A stretch of DNA of 19,868 nucleotides from Citromicrobium sp. (GCA_002712945.1 PAVA01000009.1:1-19868), one strand, 5' to 3'; positions 1 to 8,523 are shown, counted from the first letter of the stretch. Notes: generated by a model from the sequence alone, not told the origin. A program made the numbers and translations.

Positions 1-1600
1 TCCCGCCCCCACAGCCCCCCGCGGCCCCGCCGCTCTCGTCGCGGGCGAACACGGTTGCGCGAACTTGGGAGAGCAGTTCTTCGAGCGGGCCCGAGGGCGC
101 GCCCTCGCCGATTCGGCCAAGCCAGCCATCGGCGGGCAGCGCCTGCGCGGCCTGAATGGCGGCCTCCACCGCTTCGCCGCCCGCATCGTCGTAGGACGCC
201 ACATCCGCCAGGCGCGCAGCAAGGCCGCGCCTGCGCCCGCGCGTATTGCGCTCCGGCCCGATGATCCACCGGCGCAGCTCGATCGCCTCCTGCCCGGTCA
301 AGGCAGCGGCGAAGGTGCTGTCGGCGGCATCGAAGACATGATGGCCCTCGTCGAAGATCAGCCGCGTGGGCGGGTGGCCGTGATGGCGGCCGCGAGCGGC
401 ATTGATCATCACCAGCGCGTGGTTCGCGATCACCAGATCGGCCTGCGCGGAGGTACGCGCGGCGCGCTCGATAAAGCACTTCCGGTAGTGCGGGCATCCG
501 GCATAGACGCATTCGCCCCGCTGGTCGGTCAGCGCGGTGATCCCGCGCCGTGGGAACAGCGTGCCGAGCCAGCCCGGCAGGTCGCCGCCGATCATGTCGC
601 CATCGCGCGAATATTGCGCCCAGCGGGCGACAAGCTGCGCGAGCACCGCGCCGCGCCCGGCAAACCCGCCCTGCATCGCGTCTTCGAGATTGAGCAGGCA
701 CAGGTAGTTCTCGCGACCCTTGCGCACCACCACCGGCGCGGAGCCATCGGCGCGCTTTTCGGGCCACGCCCGGCGGCTCTCGCGCCTGAGCTGTCGCTGG
801 AGGTTCTTGGTGTAGGTGCTGACCCAGAGCGTGCCCTGCGCGCGTTCGGCCCAGACGCTCGCTGGCGAGAGATAACCGAGCGTCTTGCCGATGCCCGTGC
901 CCGCCTGTGCCAGCAGAAGGTGGGGCCTGCCCTTCCCCTCGCGGGGAGCGAAGATGCGCGACACCTCGGCGGCATAGGCGCGCTGACCCTCGCGCTTTTC
1001 CGCGCCTTCGCCGGTCAGCCGGGCGAGCTGAGCCTGCACCTCTTCCTCGCCAATCGAAACCTGGGCGGGTTGCGGTCGCTCGGGCGCTTCGTCCCACTCG
1101 GGCAGGGTCGCGAACAGCCAGCGCTCGGCCCGCTCCGGCTTCGCGACGAAGGGGGCGAGCACCTGCGCCCACGGCCAGCGCGCCCGGGCGAGCGATTGGA
1201 GCGTGCTCCACGCCCCGTGTCGCTCGGCCCAGTCGTCGCGCCCGCAAACCGCAAGCATCGCACCCAGCGCCTCACGAAGGAAAGCAGGCGTCGCAGCGTC
1301 GGTCTCGGGCGGATCGATATCGAGCGCGGCGGCCAGCCCCTTGGGCGTGGGCACGCAGAACCGCGCGGGGTGCAGAAAGGCGTAGAGTTCGAGCAGGTCG
1401 AGCCCGGAAAGGTCGGGATAGCCCAGCCGCGCGGCGACCAGCGGCGCGTTGAGCATCAGCACCGGCGTATCGGCACAGGCATTGATCGCCTGCCCCTTGC
1501 CGACCTCCTGTGTCGCCCCGTCGGGCGCGCACAGCCACAGCCCGGCATGGCTGGCGTGGAGTGCGGGCAGAGCGGGAACTTCGGGGATCGGCGCGGCCAT
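1..1600 (-). CDS. DinG/XPD-like ATP-dependent DNA helicase, 3' end cut by the window
   Basis: The minus strand stays open from an ATG at 1600 to base 1, at least 533 codons, so the C-terminal part with the later helicase motifs lies outside. A Walker A stretch AQAGTGIGKT lies near residues 230-240 and a DEGHH box (DEAH-type motif II) near 415. Four cysteines fit the XPD/DinG-type iron-sulfur site: one in ENYLC near 301, and three in CVYAGCPHYRKC near 362-375. Such superfamily 2 enzymes unwind DNA 5' to 3' and act in repair or in clearing structured DNA. The first ~200 residues precede the helicase core and are not clearly assignable. A weak resemblance to a decayed exonuclease-like domain (TPVLMLNAPLVAARLG) is only an impression. 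No Shine-Dalgarno is visible before the ATG. It lies 50 bp downstream of ubiA on the same strand and may be co-transcribed. The family call is firm; the exact orthologue is not. Confidence 0.9.
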   Translation of the reverse strand, partial: MAAPIPEVPALPALHASHAGLWLCAPDGATQEVGKGQAINACADTPVLMLNAPLVAARLGYPDLSGLDLLELYAFLHPARFCVPTPKGLAAALDIDPPETDAATPAFLREALGAMLAVCGRDDWAERHGAWSTLQSLARARWPWAQVLAPFVAKPERAERWLFATLPEWDEAPERPQPAQVSIGEEEVQAQLARLTGEGAEKREGQRAYAAEVSRIFAPREGKGRPHLLLAQAGTGIGKTLGYLSPASVWAERAQGTLWVSTYTKNLQRQLRRESRRAWPEKRADGSAPVVVRKGRENYLCLLNLEDAMQGGFAGRGAVLAQLVARWAQYSRDGDMIGGDLPGWLGTLFPRRGITALTDQRGECVYAGCPHYRKCFIERAARTSAQADLVIANHALVMINAARGRHHGHPPTRLIFDEGHHVFDAADSTFAAALTGQEAIELRRWIIGPERNTRGRRRGLAARLADVASYDDAGGEAVEAAIQAAQALPADGWLGRIGEGAPSGPLEELLSQVRATVFARDESGGAAGGCGGG

Positions 1601-1650
1601 CGCGCGACAATGTCAGGCGTGCGGAACGAAAAGTAAACAGCGTGGAGGAG

Positions 1651-2574
1651 CTAAACCCCGGCGTTGCCCACGACGAAGCATGCCGCAGCGAGCAGAAACC
1701 CCGCCCAGCGATTCGAGCGGAAGCGTGCAAGCGGGTTGTCGGAGTCTCCCTCGTCCAGCGTCATGACCTGCCACGCAAGATGCCACGCGACCGGGATCAG
1801 CGTCGCCCAGGCGAACCAGTCCTCGCGCAGCATCCAGAAACCGATGGCCCACAGCACGACCGCTCCGGCGTAGCAGACCGCGACCCCCTGCTTCACCTTG
1901 CCGCCCATGCGCAGTGCGCTGGAGCGGATGCCGACCAGCGCGTCATCCTCCCGGTCCTGCACGGCGTAAATCGTGTCGTAGCCGACGGTCCATAACGCGC
2001 AGCCGAGATAGACCGCGATGGCCGCGCCCCAGTTCGCATCCGCCAATGCCGCCCAGCCGACCAGCACGCCCCAGTTGAAGGTGAGGCCAAGCCAGGCCTG
2101 CGGCCACCAGGTGATCCGCTTCATGAAAGGATAGGCGGCCACCAGCAGAAGGCTCGCCAGCGCGACGACCTGCGCCAGCGGCGGCAATTGCAGCAAGACG
2201 ATCAGCCCGACGAGGCACAGCGCGCCGAGCCAGATCCATGCCGTGCGCTTGCTCACGCGACCGCTCGCGATCGGCCGGCTGGCGGTGCGCGCCACCTTCT
2301 TGTCCAGCTCGGCATCGGTGATATCGTTATAGACGCACCCCGCCCCGCGCATCGCGATGCTCCCCAGCAGTAACCATAGCAGCAAGCCGAACTGCCAGCC
2401 CGCCCCGCTCAGCCACACGCCGACCACGCAGGGCCAGAACAGGAGCCACCAGCCGATCGGCCGGTCGAACCGGGCCAGCTGGGCAAGGTCGCGCGGAAGC
2501 TGCGGCAGGCGTTCGATCAAACCTCGGTGCTCGGTGTCGGGGACGATCGACTCGCCGTTAGTGGTGTCACTCAA
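1651..2574 (-). CDS. ubiA: 4-hydroxybenzoate polyprenyltransferase
   Basis: This integral membrane prenyltransferase attaches the polyprenyl tail to 4-hydroxybenzoate in ubiquinone synthesis. Both aspartate-rich Mg-diphosphate motifs are visible: NDITDAELDKKVARTASRP, about residue 83 onward, and DREDDALVGIRSSA near residue 210. Eight or so hydrophobic segments surround them. I place the start at a TTG at 2574 (protein begins LSDTTNGES, 307 aa). A GAGGAG Shine-Dalgarno sits 9 nt upstream of it, and this start avoids overlap with the divergent rsmE. An in-frame ATG at 2625 would add 17 residues and run 10 bases into rsmE. The position upstream of the helicase on the same strand suggests a short operon. 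The function assignment is secure from the motifs; only the start is uncertain. Confidence 0.93.
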   Translation of the reverse strand: MSDTTNGESIVPDTEHRGLIERLPQLPRDLAQLARFDRPIGWWLLFWPCVVGVWLSGAGWQFGLLLWLLLGSIAMRGAGCVYNDITDAELDKKVARTASRPIASGRVSKRTAWIWLGALCLVGLIVLLQLPPLAQVVALASLLLVAAYPFMKRITWWPQAWLGLTFNWGVLVGWAALADANWGAAIAVYLGCALWTVGYDTIYAVQDREDDALVGIRSSALRMGGKVKQGVAVCYAGAVVLWAIGFWMLREDWFAWATLIPVAWHLAWQVMTLDEGDSDNPLARFRSNRWAGFLLAAACFVVGNAGV

Positions 2575-2615
2575 GCGCTTGCCCTCCTCGGGGCTGCTGT
2601 GCCACCGCTCGCGCC

Positions 2616-3383
2616 ATGCCTGCAACCCCCGCCTGGCCCCCGAAGAGCGCGCCGCGCCTGTTCGTCGACCGGACCCTGTCGCCCGACGCGCGGATCGAGC
2701 TGGACGGGCCGCAGGCGCACTATCTCTCCAAGGTCATGCGCCTTCAGCCGGGCAAGCCGGTGATGCTGATGGACGATGCGACCGGCGAGTGGGCCGCGGT
2801 CGCAAGCGAGGTGGGCAAGCGGCACGTCACGCTGGAGATCGTCAGCCACCTGCGCCCGCGCGAAAACGTGCCCGACCTGTGGTTGTGCCCCGCCCTGCTC
2901 AAGAAGGATCGCTTCGATCTCGTGCTCGAAAAGGCGACCGAGCTGGGGGTGGCGGCGATCCGCCCCTTCGTTGCGCGGCGTTCGGTGGCGGACAAGCTCA
3001 ACCCCGAACGCGCGCGTACCATAGTGACCGAAGCGGCCGAGCAATGCGCGCGCACCGCGCTGCCGCAGCTGGCCGATCCGGTGAAACTCGACGCGCTACT
3101 GGCCGATTGGCCGGAGGATCGCGCGCTGTTCTTCGCCGATGAGGAGGGCGGCAAGGTGGCGGGTGACGCTTTCGCTTCCCATACCGGCCCCGCCGCCATC
3201 GTGATCGGCCCAGAAGGCGGCTTCGACGATGCCGAGCGCGCTGCGATTCGCGCGCTGCCACAGGCTGTGCCCATCACCCTCGGCCCGCGCATCCTGCGGG
3301 GCGAGACCGCCGCGCTGGCTTCGGTCGCGCTGTGGATGGCGCAAGCCGGAGACTGGGCCGAGGATAGGGGAGCGCAAGAATAA
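2616..3383 (+). CDS. rsmE: 16S rRNA (uracil1498-N3)-methyltransferase
   Basis: This is a SPOUT-class methyltransferase of 255 aa, the usual length for RsmE, which methylates U1498 of 16S rRNA in the assembled 30S subunit using S-adenosylmethionine. The N-terminal PUA-like part carries RLFVDRTL and HYLSKVMRL (about residues 14-43). The knot motifs are VIGPEGGFDDAER at 196-208 and LGPRILRGETAALAS at 222-236, which together form the SAM pocket. TEAAEQCARTALP at 138-150 is the typical family segment. It is divergent from ubiA with only about 40 bases between the chosen starts. It is followed 41 bp later by gshA on the same strand, so the two may share a transcript. Confidence 0.96.
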   Translation: MPATPAWPPKSAPRLFVDRTLSPDARIELDGPQAHYLSKVMRLQPGKPVMLMDDATGEWAAVASEVGKRHVTLEIVSHLRPRENVPDLWLCPALLKKDRFDLVLEKATELGVAAIRPFVARRSVADKLNPERARTIVTEAAEQCARTALPQLADPVKLDALLADWPEDRALFFADEEGGKVAGDAFASHTGPAAIVIGPEGGFDDAERAAIRALPQAVPITLGPRILRGETAALASVALWMAQAGDWAEDRGAQE

Positions 3384-3424
3384 ATCCCTTCCCTCGCGCG
3401 GATCGGTTTTCTAACGCCACCCAC

Positions 3425-4795
3425 ATGAGCACCCGCAACGCATCGAACGAAGACGATCCCGTCATCGAAAGCCGAGACCAGCTGGTCGCGCCGATGCAGC
3501 AGGGCGAGAAGCCCAAGGCCGACTGGCGGATCGGGACCGAGCACGAAAAGCTCGTCTACAAGCGCGACGATTTCCACGCGCCATCTTACGACGAACCCTG
3601 CGGTATTCGCGATATCCTTCTGAACCTGAAGGATTTTGGCTGGGAGCCGGTCGAAGAAGGCGGCAAGGTCATCGCCATGGCCGGAGCTGACGGAACGGTC
3701 AGCCTGGAACCGGCAGGTCAGCTCGAATTGTCGGGCGCACCGCTCAGAACGCTGCACGAAACCTGCGACGAGGCGGGGCGCCATCTCGCGCAGGTCAAGG
3801 AGATCGGCGAGCGCTGCGGAGTCGGTTTTCTCGGCCTCGGCATGTGGCCCGACAAGACCCGCGAAGAACTGCCCGTGATGCCCAAGGGCCGCTACGCCAT
3901 CATGATGCGCCACATGCCGAAGGTCGGCACGCTGGGGCTCGACATGATGCTGCGGACCTGCACCATCCAGGTGAACCTGGACTACGGCTCCGAAGCCGAC
4001 ATGGTGAAGAAGTTCCGCGTCGGGCTGGCGCTGCAGCCGCTGGCGACTGCGCTGTTCGCCAACTCGCCCTTCACCGAGGGCAAGCCCAACGGATACCTCT
4101 CCTACCGCAGCCACATCTGGTCGGACACGGACCCGCAGCGGACCGGCATGCTGCCTTTCGTGTTCGAGGATGGCTTCGGTTACGAACGCTGGGTCGACTA
4201 CATGCTCGACGTGCCGATGTATTTCGTTTTCCGCGACGGCAAATATCTCGACGCGGCGGGTCTGAGCTTCCGCGATTTTCTCGAGGGCAAGCTGAGCATT
4301 CTGCCCGGCGAGAAACCGACCCAGAGCGACTGGTGGGACCACCTGAGCACCGCCTTCCCCGAAGTGCGCTTGAAGAGCTTCCTCGAAATGCGCGGTGCCG
4401 ATGGTGGCCCGTGGAGCCGCATCTGCGCTCTACCCGCCCTGTGGGTCGGCCTGCTCTACGATCAGACCGCGCTCGATGCCGCGTGGGATCTGGTCAAGGA
4501 CTGGTCGATGGAGGAGCGCGAGGCGCTGCGCAATGCCGTGCCGAAAGAAGGGCTCGCCGCGCGTGTGCCGGGTGGCGGCACCCTGCAGGATCTGGGACGC
4601 GAAGTGCTGGAGATCGCACGCGCAGGGCTGACCGCGCGCGGCCATTTGAACACCGGCGGCGATAATGAGACGGGCTTCCTGCAGACGCTCGACGAGATCG
4701 TCGAGAGCGGCAAGTCACCCGCCCAGCGCATGCTCGATCGCTATTACGGCGAATGGAACGGCGACATCAGCCGGGTCTACAAGTACAGTTTCTAG
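3425..4795 (+). CDS. gshA: glutamate-cysteine ligase, plant/alphaproteobacterial type
   Basis: The enzyme joins glutamate and cysteine in an ATP-dependent step, the first of glutathione synthesis in the cytosol. The 456-aa length and sequence fit the class found in plants and Alphaproteobacteria, not the E. coli type. Recognisable stretches are WRIGTEHEKLVYKRD (about residues 35-49), SLEPAGQLELSGAP near 97-110, MMLRTCTIQVNLDYGSEADM near 175-194, and ANSPFTEGKPNGYLSYRSHIW near 214-234. The C-terminal end, ending MLDRYYGEWNGDISRVYKYSF, is also typical. The ATG at 3425 is preceded by CCACCCAC with no clear Shine-Dalgarno. The stop is only 8 bases from the stop of the convergent membrane-protein gene, and no terminator hairpin is visible between them. 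Confidence 0.95.
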   Translation: MSTRNASNEDDPVIESRDQLVAPMQQGEKPKADWRIGTEHEKLVYKRDDFHAPSYDEPCGIRDILLNLKDFGWEPVEEGGKVIAMAGADGTVSLEPAGQLELSGAPLRTLHETCDEAGRHLAQVKEIGERCGVGFLGLGMWPDKTREELPVMPKGRYAIMMRHMPKVGTLGLDMMLRTCTIQVNLDYGSEADMVKKFRVGLALQPLATALFANSPFTEGKPNGYLSYRSHIWSDTDPQRTGMLPFVFEDGFGYERWVDYMLDVPMYFVFRDGKYLDAAGLSFRDFLEGKLSILPGEKPTQSDWWDHLSTAFPEVRLKSFLEMRGADGGPWSRICALPALWVGLLYDQTALDAAWDLVKDWSMEEREALRNAVPKEGLAARVPGGGTLQDLGREVLEIARAGLTARGHLNTGGDNETGFLQTLDEIVESGKSPAQRMLDRYYGEWNGDISRVYKYSF

Positions 4796-4803
4796 CCCCC
4801 GGG

Positions 4804-6159
4804 CTACTCCGCCGGATGCAATTCCTGTTCGCGCCGACCGCGCGTGATCGCCCGGGTTAGCGCGGCGAGCGGCGCGGTAATCGTTCCGTGCTGCGCCATC
4901 CACGCGTGATAGTCGCGATACTTGGCATCCTCGCGCAGCAGGTGCGCCTCCTCGGTCCGCGCGCGCCAGTAGTAGATGCCCGAGACGAGCGACAGGCCGA
5001 CCACGTTGCGGATGGCCTCCATCGGTCCCCCGGCGGTGACCAGGAAAGGCAGCGTCGCGCTCCACCAGAACAGGTTCTTGGACAGGTAGGCCGGGTGGCG
5101 CGTGAAGCGGTACGGCCCGTTGGTGATGACGCCGCGATAGGTCAGGTTGGAGAAGCGCAGGCCGAAGGCGACCGTCGCCCAGGCATAGACCCCGGTCAGC
5201 ATCACCAGCCAGCCGCCCCATAGCGAAAGGACCAACGGGTTGTCTGCCAGCCAGTGCCGCCAGCCGGGGGCGTTGGCTTCGTAGGCGAGCAGTCCGCCTG
5301 CCTCCATTACTCCGTAGACGAACGGCGGGTAGCACAGCAGCGCCGCAAGCCACCCGGCGAGGAAGGGATTGCCGCTGCGGATATGGCTATCGAGCGGGCG
5401 TAGCGTCATCACATAGCCGACCGTGCCGATCTGCACGTCGACCACGAACAGCAGCTCGATCATCGAGATCGCGAGCGCGCCGGGCTGGCTCGCGAGGTCG
5501 CCCGGGTTGGCATTGACCACCGCCGCAAATCCGCCGGGCAGGATCGAGATCATGAAGGCCCCGAAGAAGCCCTTGATGATCCACGCGCGCCAATGGCCGA
5601 TCACCTTCTCGCGGTCCCACGGCTCGCGTGCGAGGAGGAAGGCACCGAAATGCCAGGTGGCATCGCGCGGATTTTCCATCCGCCGGTCGAGCCAGAAAAT
5701 GTAAGGGATCGACAGGATCAGCGCGGGCACGGCGGCGAAGCCCAGCACCTCCATCGCGAACAGATATTGACCGTCCCAGTACCAGCGCCCGATGCCATAA
5801 AGCGCGGCAAGCACCGCCCAGGTCGCCCACAGCCCGGTCAGCTTGGTGAGCGAAACGTTGCGGGTCGCCTCGCCATCGCGCGGCTCGCTCCAGCGAAGGC
5901 CGGTCGATGGATTGCGGTGAACCTTGTCGACGAAGACCGACCACAGGACCATCGGCACGCCGCTCGCGACCAGACCCGTAAGCGCGGCATAGGGCCCGTC
6001 GAGCCGGGCGCGCGGACCGGGCAGGTCGAGAGCGGCGGAAATGTCCGGAAAGGCCCGGCAGAACACGATCCACCCTAGCAGCCCGGCCAGGCCGACAAGG
6101 CCCACGCCCACGGACACGTCGCTCCGCGGCAATTCGGTGCTGGTGGCGGCATCGCGCAT
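4804..6159 (-). CDS. polytopic membrane protein with C-terminal ICMT/PEMT-like methyltransferase domain
   Basis: This is a 451-aa protein with about ten hydrophobic segments (roughly 17-37, 57-77, 107-126, 133-157, 193-215, 228-252, 266-290, 308-335, 363-379, 384-398). The C-terminal third resembles the isoprenylcysteine carboxyl methyltransferase / phospholipid methyltransferase group. NGPYRFTRHPAYLSKNLFWW at 347-366 holds the G-P-Y-R-x-x-R-H-P signature. RARTEEAHLLREDAKYRDYH, about 399-418, supplies the R/E-E/Y pattern that follows the last helix and binds S-adenosylhomocysteine in relatives. Typical bacterial members are about 150-220 aa, so the roughly 260-residue N-terminal membrane part is unusual and unassigned. 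Bacteria lack prenylated CaaX proteins as standard substrates, so lipid or small-molecule methylation is more likely, but the substrate is unknown. The start at 6159 (ATG) gives MRDAATSTEL before the first helix. Confidence 0.8.
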   Translation of the reverse strand: MRDAATSTELPRSDVSVGVGLVGLAGLLGWIVFCRAFPDISAALDLPGPRARLDGPYAALTGLVASGVPMVLWSVFVDKVHRNPSTGLRWSEPRDGEATRNVSLTKLTGLWATWAVLAALYGIGRWYWDGQYLFAMEVLGFAAVPALILSIPYIFWLDRRMENPRDATWHFGAFLLAREPWDREKVIGHWRAWIIKGFFGAFMISILPGGFAAVVNANPGDLASQPGALAISMIELLFVVDVQIGTVGYVMTLRPLDSHIRSGNPFLAGWLAALLCYPPFVYGVMEAGGLLAYEANAPGWRHWLADNPLVLSLWGGWLVMLTGVYAWATVAFGLRFSNLTYRGVITNGPYRFTRHPAYLSKNLFWWSATLPFLVTAGGPMEAIRNVVGLSLVSGIYYWRARTEEAHLLREDAKYRDYHAWMAQHGTITAPLAALTRAITRGRREQELHPAE

Positions 6160-6220
6160 GACGCCGCCATAGGCCGAAAAGGGTTAAAAGCTGCGTAACG
6201 TCCGGCTCAGGGGCCGCATC

Positions 6221-7558
6221 CTAACGGAACGCGGTGATCGTCCCGCTATCGTCGAGCACGTAGAGCGTGTTGTTCGCGACGATCGGCGGAAGGCTGATCG
6301 GGCTCTTGAGTTCCGCCATCATGCTGGCGGAGCCTTCGGCAACGCTCACCTGCCACAGCTCACCTTCCGAATTGCCGACGTAGAGCATGTTGCTGGCGAG
6401 CACGGGGCCGGTCCAGAAGATCGGTCCCTTGCGATCTTCCTCGTCGCGGTAGCGGCGCAGCTGGGTGATCCAGCGGACCTTGCCGGTGGAGCGCGCGATC
6501 GCGAGCAGGCGCGCATCGCTGGTGAGCGTGAACAGCCATTCGCCCGCAAGGGCCGGAGTCGAGATACCCGACAGGTTGAGCTCCCACACGCGCTGGCCGG
6601 TTACCAGTTCGTAGGCGGCCATGCGGCCACCCTGGCCGAGTGCGTAGACCCGCCCGCTGTCGATGATCGGATCGGCGTCGATATCCGAAATGCTGCCCAC
6701 CTCGGTCGAGATCGAGGTCCGCGCGAGCGCGTCGGCCCACAGGATGCGGCCATTTTCGTAACGATAGGCGACCAGTTCGCCCGAGCTGTAGCCGGCGACC
6801 ACGGTGCCCTGGCCAGCCGCCGGGGAAGCGACGCCGAACACGCCGGCCTGCGCGACCGAGCCCGATTCCTGCCACGAGATCGAACCGTCGCTCTGGTCGA
6901 GCGCGATGATGCGGTTGTCCTGCGTCATCACCAGGACGAGGTTGAAGGCCAGCGTCGGAGCGTCGCGCAGCGGGCCTGCCGGGTTGGCGCTCCAGATTTC
7001 GGAGCCGCTGGTGGTATCGAGCGCGACGACCTGCCCCGTGCCACTGGTCGCGAACAGGCGGTTGCCCGCCACGGCGATGCCGCCGCCGAAAGCCGAGCCG
7101 CGCAAGTCCTTCTCGATCTCGGCGCGATATTCCCACAGCTTTGCGCCGGTTTCGGCGTTCATCGCGTGGATCGTGCCCGCAGTATCGACCGCGTAGAGCT
7201 TGCCGCCTGCCACGATCGGCGCCGCGCCGAGACGGCGCGAATTGCTCGATCCCTCGATCCGGGCCGACCATGCCCGGGTGGGGTTGGCCGCGAGTGACAG
7301 ATGGCCGTAGCTCTTGCTCGGCGTGCTGCTGGCCATCGCCCAGCTTTCGTTGACCTGCGCGGGCGGCAGGACGACCGAGACACCGGCAAGGCTGGGATCG
7401 ACTTTCGCGCCGCTTTCGATGCGGGAGAGCACCGGCACGCGATTGCCGACCGTCGGGGTGACTTTCTTGTCGCCGCCGCCGAACAGGCCGCCGGAGCAGC
7501 CCGTGACGACAAGCGCCGTGAGTAGAAGCGGGATCGCACCGATAGCTCGCAAGGTCAT
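6221..7558 (-). CDS. bamB: outer membrane assembly lipoprotein BamB (PQQ-like beta-propeller)
   Basis: BamB is the periplasmic-face lipoprotein of the BAM complex that inserts beta-barrel proteins into the outer membrane. The 445-aa product opens with a signal peptide and lipobox: MTLRAIGAIP, then LLLTALVVTGC, with the lipidated cysteine at 21. A glycine-rich linker follows. After it comes a series of propeller blades with the usual G-x-L/V-Y/F-A-x-D-x-x-x-G-x-x-x-W pattern, for example GKLYAVDTAG...AMNAETGAKLWEY near 130-170, ALDTTSGSEIWSANP near 200-215 and LLAIARSTGKVRWITQLRR near 355-373. The length is somewhat above the roughly 390 aa of E. coli BamB. The YfgM-like gene lies 34 bp upstream on the same strand, the classical yfgM-bamB order. 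The der gene that often follows in other proteobacteria is not here; the ICMT-like gene follows instead. Confidence 0.93.
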   Translation of the reverse strand: MTLRAIGAIPLLLTALVVTGCSGGLFGGGDKKVTPTVGNRVPVLSRIESGAKVDPSLAGVSVVLPPAQVNESWAMASSTPSKSYGHLSLAANPTRAWSARIEGSSNSRRLGAAPIVAGGKLYAVDTAGTIHAMNAETGAKLWEYRAEIEKDLRGSAFGGGIAVAGNRLFATSGTGQVVALDTTSGSEIWSANPAGPLRDAPTLAFNLVLVMTQDNRIIALDQSDGSISWQESGSVAQAGVFGVASPAAGQGTVVAGYSSGELVAYRYENGRILWADALARTSISTEVGSISDIDADPIIDSGRVYALGQGGRMAAYELVTGQRVWELNLSGISTPALAGEWLFTLTSDARLLAIARSTGKVRWITQLRRYRDEEDRKGPIFWTGPVLASNMLYVGNSEGELWQVSVAEGSASMMAELKSPISLPPIVANNTLYVLDDSGTITAFR

Positions 7559-7592
7559 CCTCCGAAAATTCGCCCCGTGGGCCTGGTGTTAC

Positions 7593-8378
7593 TTATTGTG
7601 GCTGCCGACCGGCCGCCGCCGAGGCGCGCATGCTCTCGATCAGTTCGTCGACATCGCCCACCGCATCGATGCCCAGCACGCTCGCCATCTGGCGTGCGCG
7701 TCCGCGAATCGTGTCGGAAACGCTGTCGTCCTGCGCGATCTTGGCGAACAGCTCGCCCGCCTTGTCTTCATCGTCCGCATCGAGATGCGCCATGGCGAGG
7801 ATTTCGCCCGCGCTGCCATAGTAGGGCTCGCCTTCCTGCGCCAGCGGGGTCAGGCGGCGGATGACCTCTTCGGGCTCAAGCGTATCGTACGCGGCAACCA
7901 CGCTACGCAGCTCCGCCAGATCGCGCAGCGATTGCGGCACGTCGTCATTGGCCGCGACCTGCGCGAACATCTCGGCGGCTTCCGCATTGCGGCCTTCTTC
8001 CAGCGCGATCCCGGCGCGCAGCATCTGCGCCTGCGCCTGCGCACCGCCCCTGCCTTCCTCGGCGAGCGGGGCGAGGGTTTCGTCTGCCTGTTCCAGATTG
8101 CCTGCCTCGAGCTGGTCGAGCGACTGGACCAGCACTTCGGAATCCCGTTCCCGGTCGCTGTCGCTGCGGCTGCTGAAGAACAGCACCGCTGCGAAGGCGA
8201 CCAGCGCGAGGACCACCGCCGCGATGATCGCGATGCCGTACTTCTGCCAGATGACGCGATACTGATCGGTACGGACCGCATCGTCGACTTCGCGCAGGAG
8301 CGCTTCGTCCTGAGCGGCTGCGGTTTTCGCCTTGCGGTCGGCTGCTTTTTCGCTGTCGCGGTTGGGTAACAGGGCCAC
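7593..8378 (-). CDS. YfgM-like membrane-anchored tetratricopeptide protein
   Basis: This 261-aa protein has a short charged cytoplasmic N-terminus, one transmembrane segment at about 48-69 (YGIAIIAAVVLALVAFAAVLFF), and a helical periplasmic part with TPR-like repeats. Examples are AEEGRGGAQAQAQMLRAGIA and AQEGEPYYGSAGEILAMAHL. This matches the YfgM / 'tetratricopeptide repeat-like' family, which associates with the Sec translocon and periplasmic chaperones. Its place just upstream of bamB supports the call. I choose the GTG at 8378. An AAGGAAAG stretch lies about 13 nt before it, slightly far for a ribosome binding site. The frame stays open upstream to 8690, but that stretch is arginine-rich, includes the 12-bp tandem repeat at 8470-8517 and overlaps the neighbouring glycosyltransferase. 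Confidence 0.87.
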   Translation of the reverse strand: MALLPNRDSEKAADRKAKTAAAQDEALLREVDDAVRTDQYRVIWQKYGIAIIAAVVLALVAFAAVLFFSSRSDSDRERDSEVLVQSLDQLEAGNLEQADETLAPLAEEGRGGAQAQAQMLRAGIALEEGRNAEAAEMFAQVAANDDVPQSLRDLAELRSVVAAYDTLEPEEVIRRLTPLAQEGEPYYGSAGEILAMAHLDADDEDKAGELFAKIAQDDSVSDTIRGRARQMASVLGIDAVGDVDELIESMRASAAAGRQPQ

Positions 8379-8469
8379 GCCTGAGGGACTTTCCTTAAGA
8401 CTGCCGGGAATGGCGCGGGTCTTTAAACCATGTTGCGCCCAATTCAATAGGAGCGCGCGTGAACCCCCG

Positions 8470-8517
8470 GTGAAGATTGGCGCGAAGATAGGCGCGAAGA
8501 TAGGGGTGAAGACGGGT
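8470..8517. repeat. four tandem copies of a 12-bp unit
   Basis: Four consecutive 12-bp units read GTGAAGATTGGC, GCGAAGATAGGC, GCGAAGATAGGG and GTGAAGACGGGT on the plus strand. They lie in the 145-bp space between the stop of the glycosyltransferase (8524) and the start of the YfgM-like gene (8378), both on the minus strand. The unit is a multiple of three, but there is no convincing coding context. No hairpin or T-tract accompanies it. Confidence 0.85.
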
Positions 8518-8523
8518 TGCGCA

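Noticed and set aside
65..1636. 523-codon open frame on the plus strand
   Set aside because: It is codon-for-codon antisense to the helicase, whose motifs (Walker A, DEGH, four cysteines) are unambiguous. The plus product is Arg/Gly/Ala-rich with no family features.
2744..4342. 532-codon open frame on the minus strand
   Set aside because: It is antisense to both rsmE and gshA, which have complete family motifs, and its product has no recognisable domain.
8470..8517. CRISPR-like array
   Set aside because: The repeats are 12 bp, directly adjacent and without spacers, so this is a simple tandem repeat.
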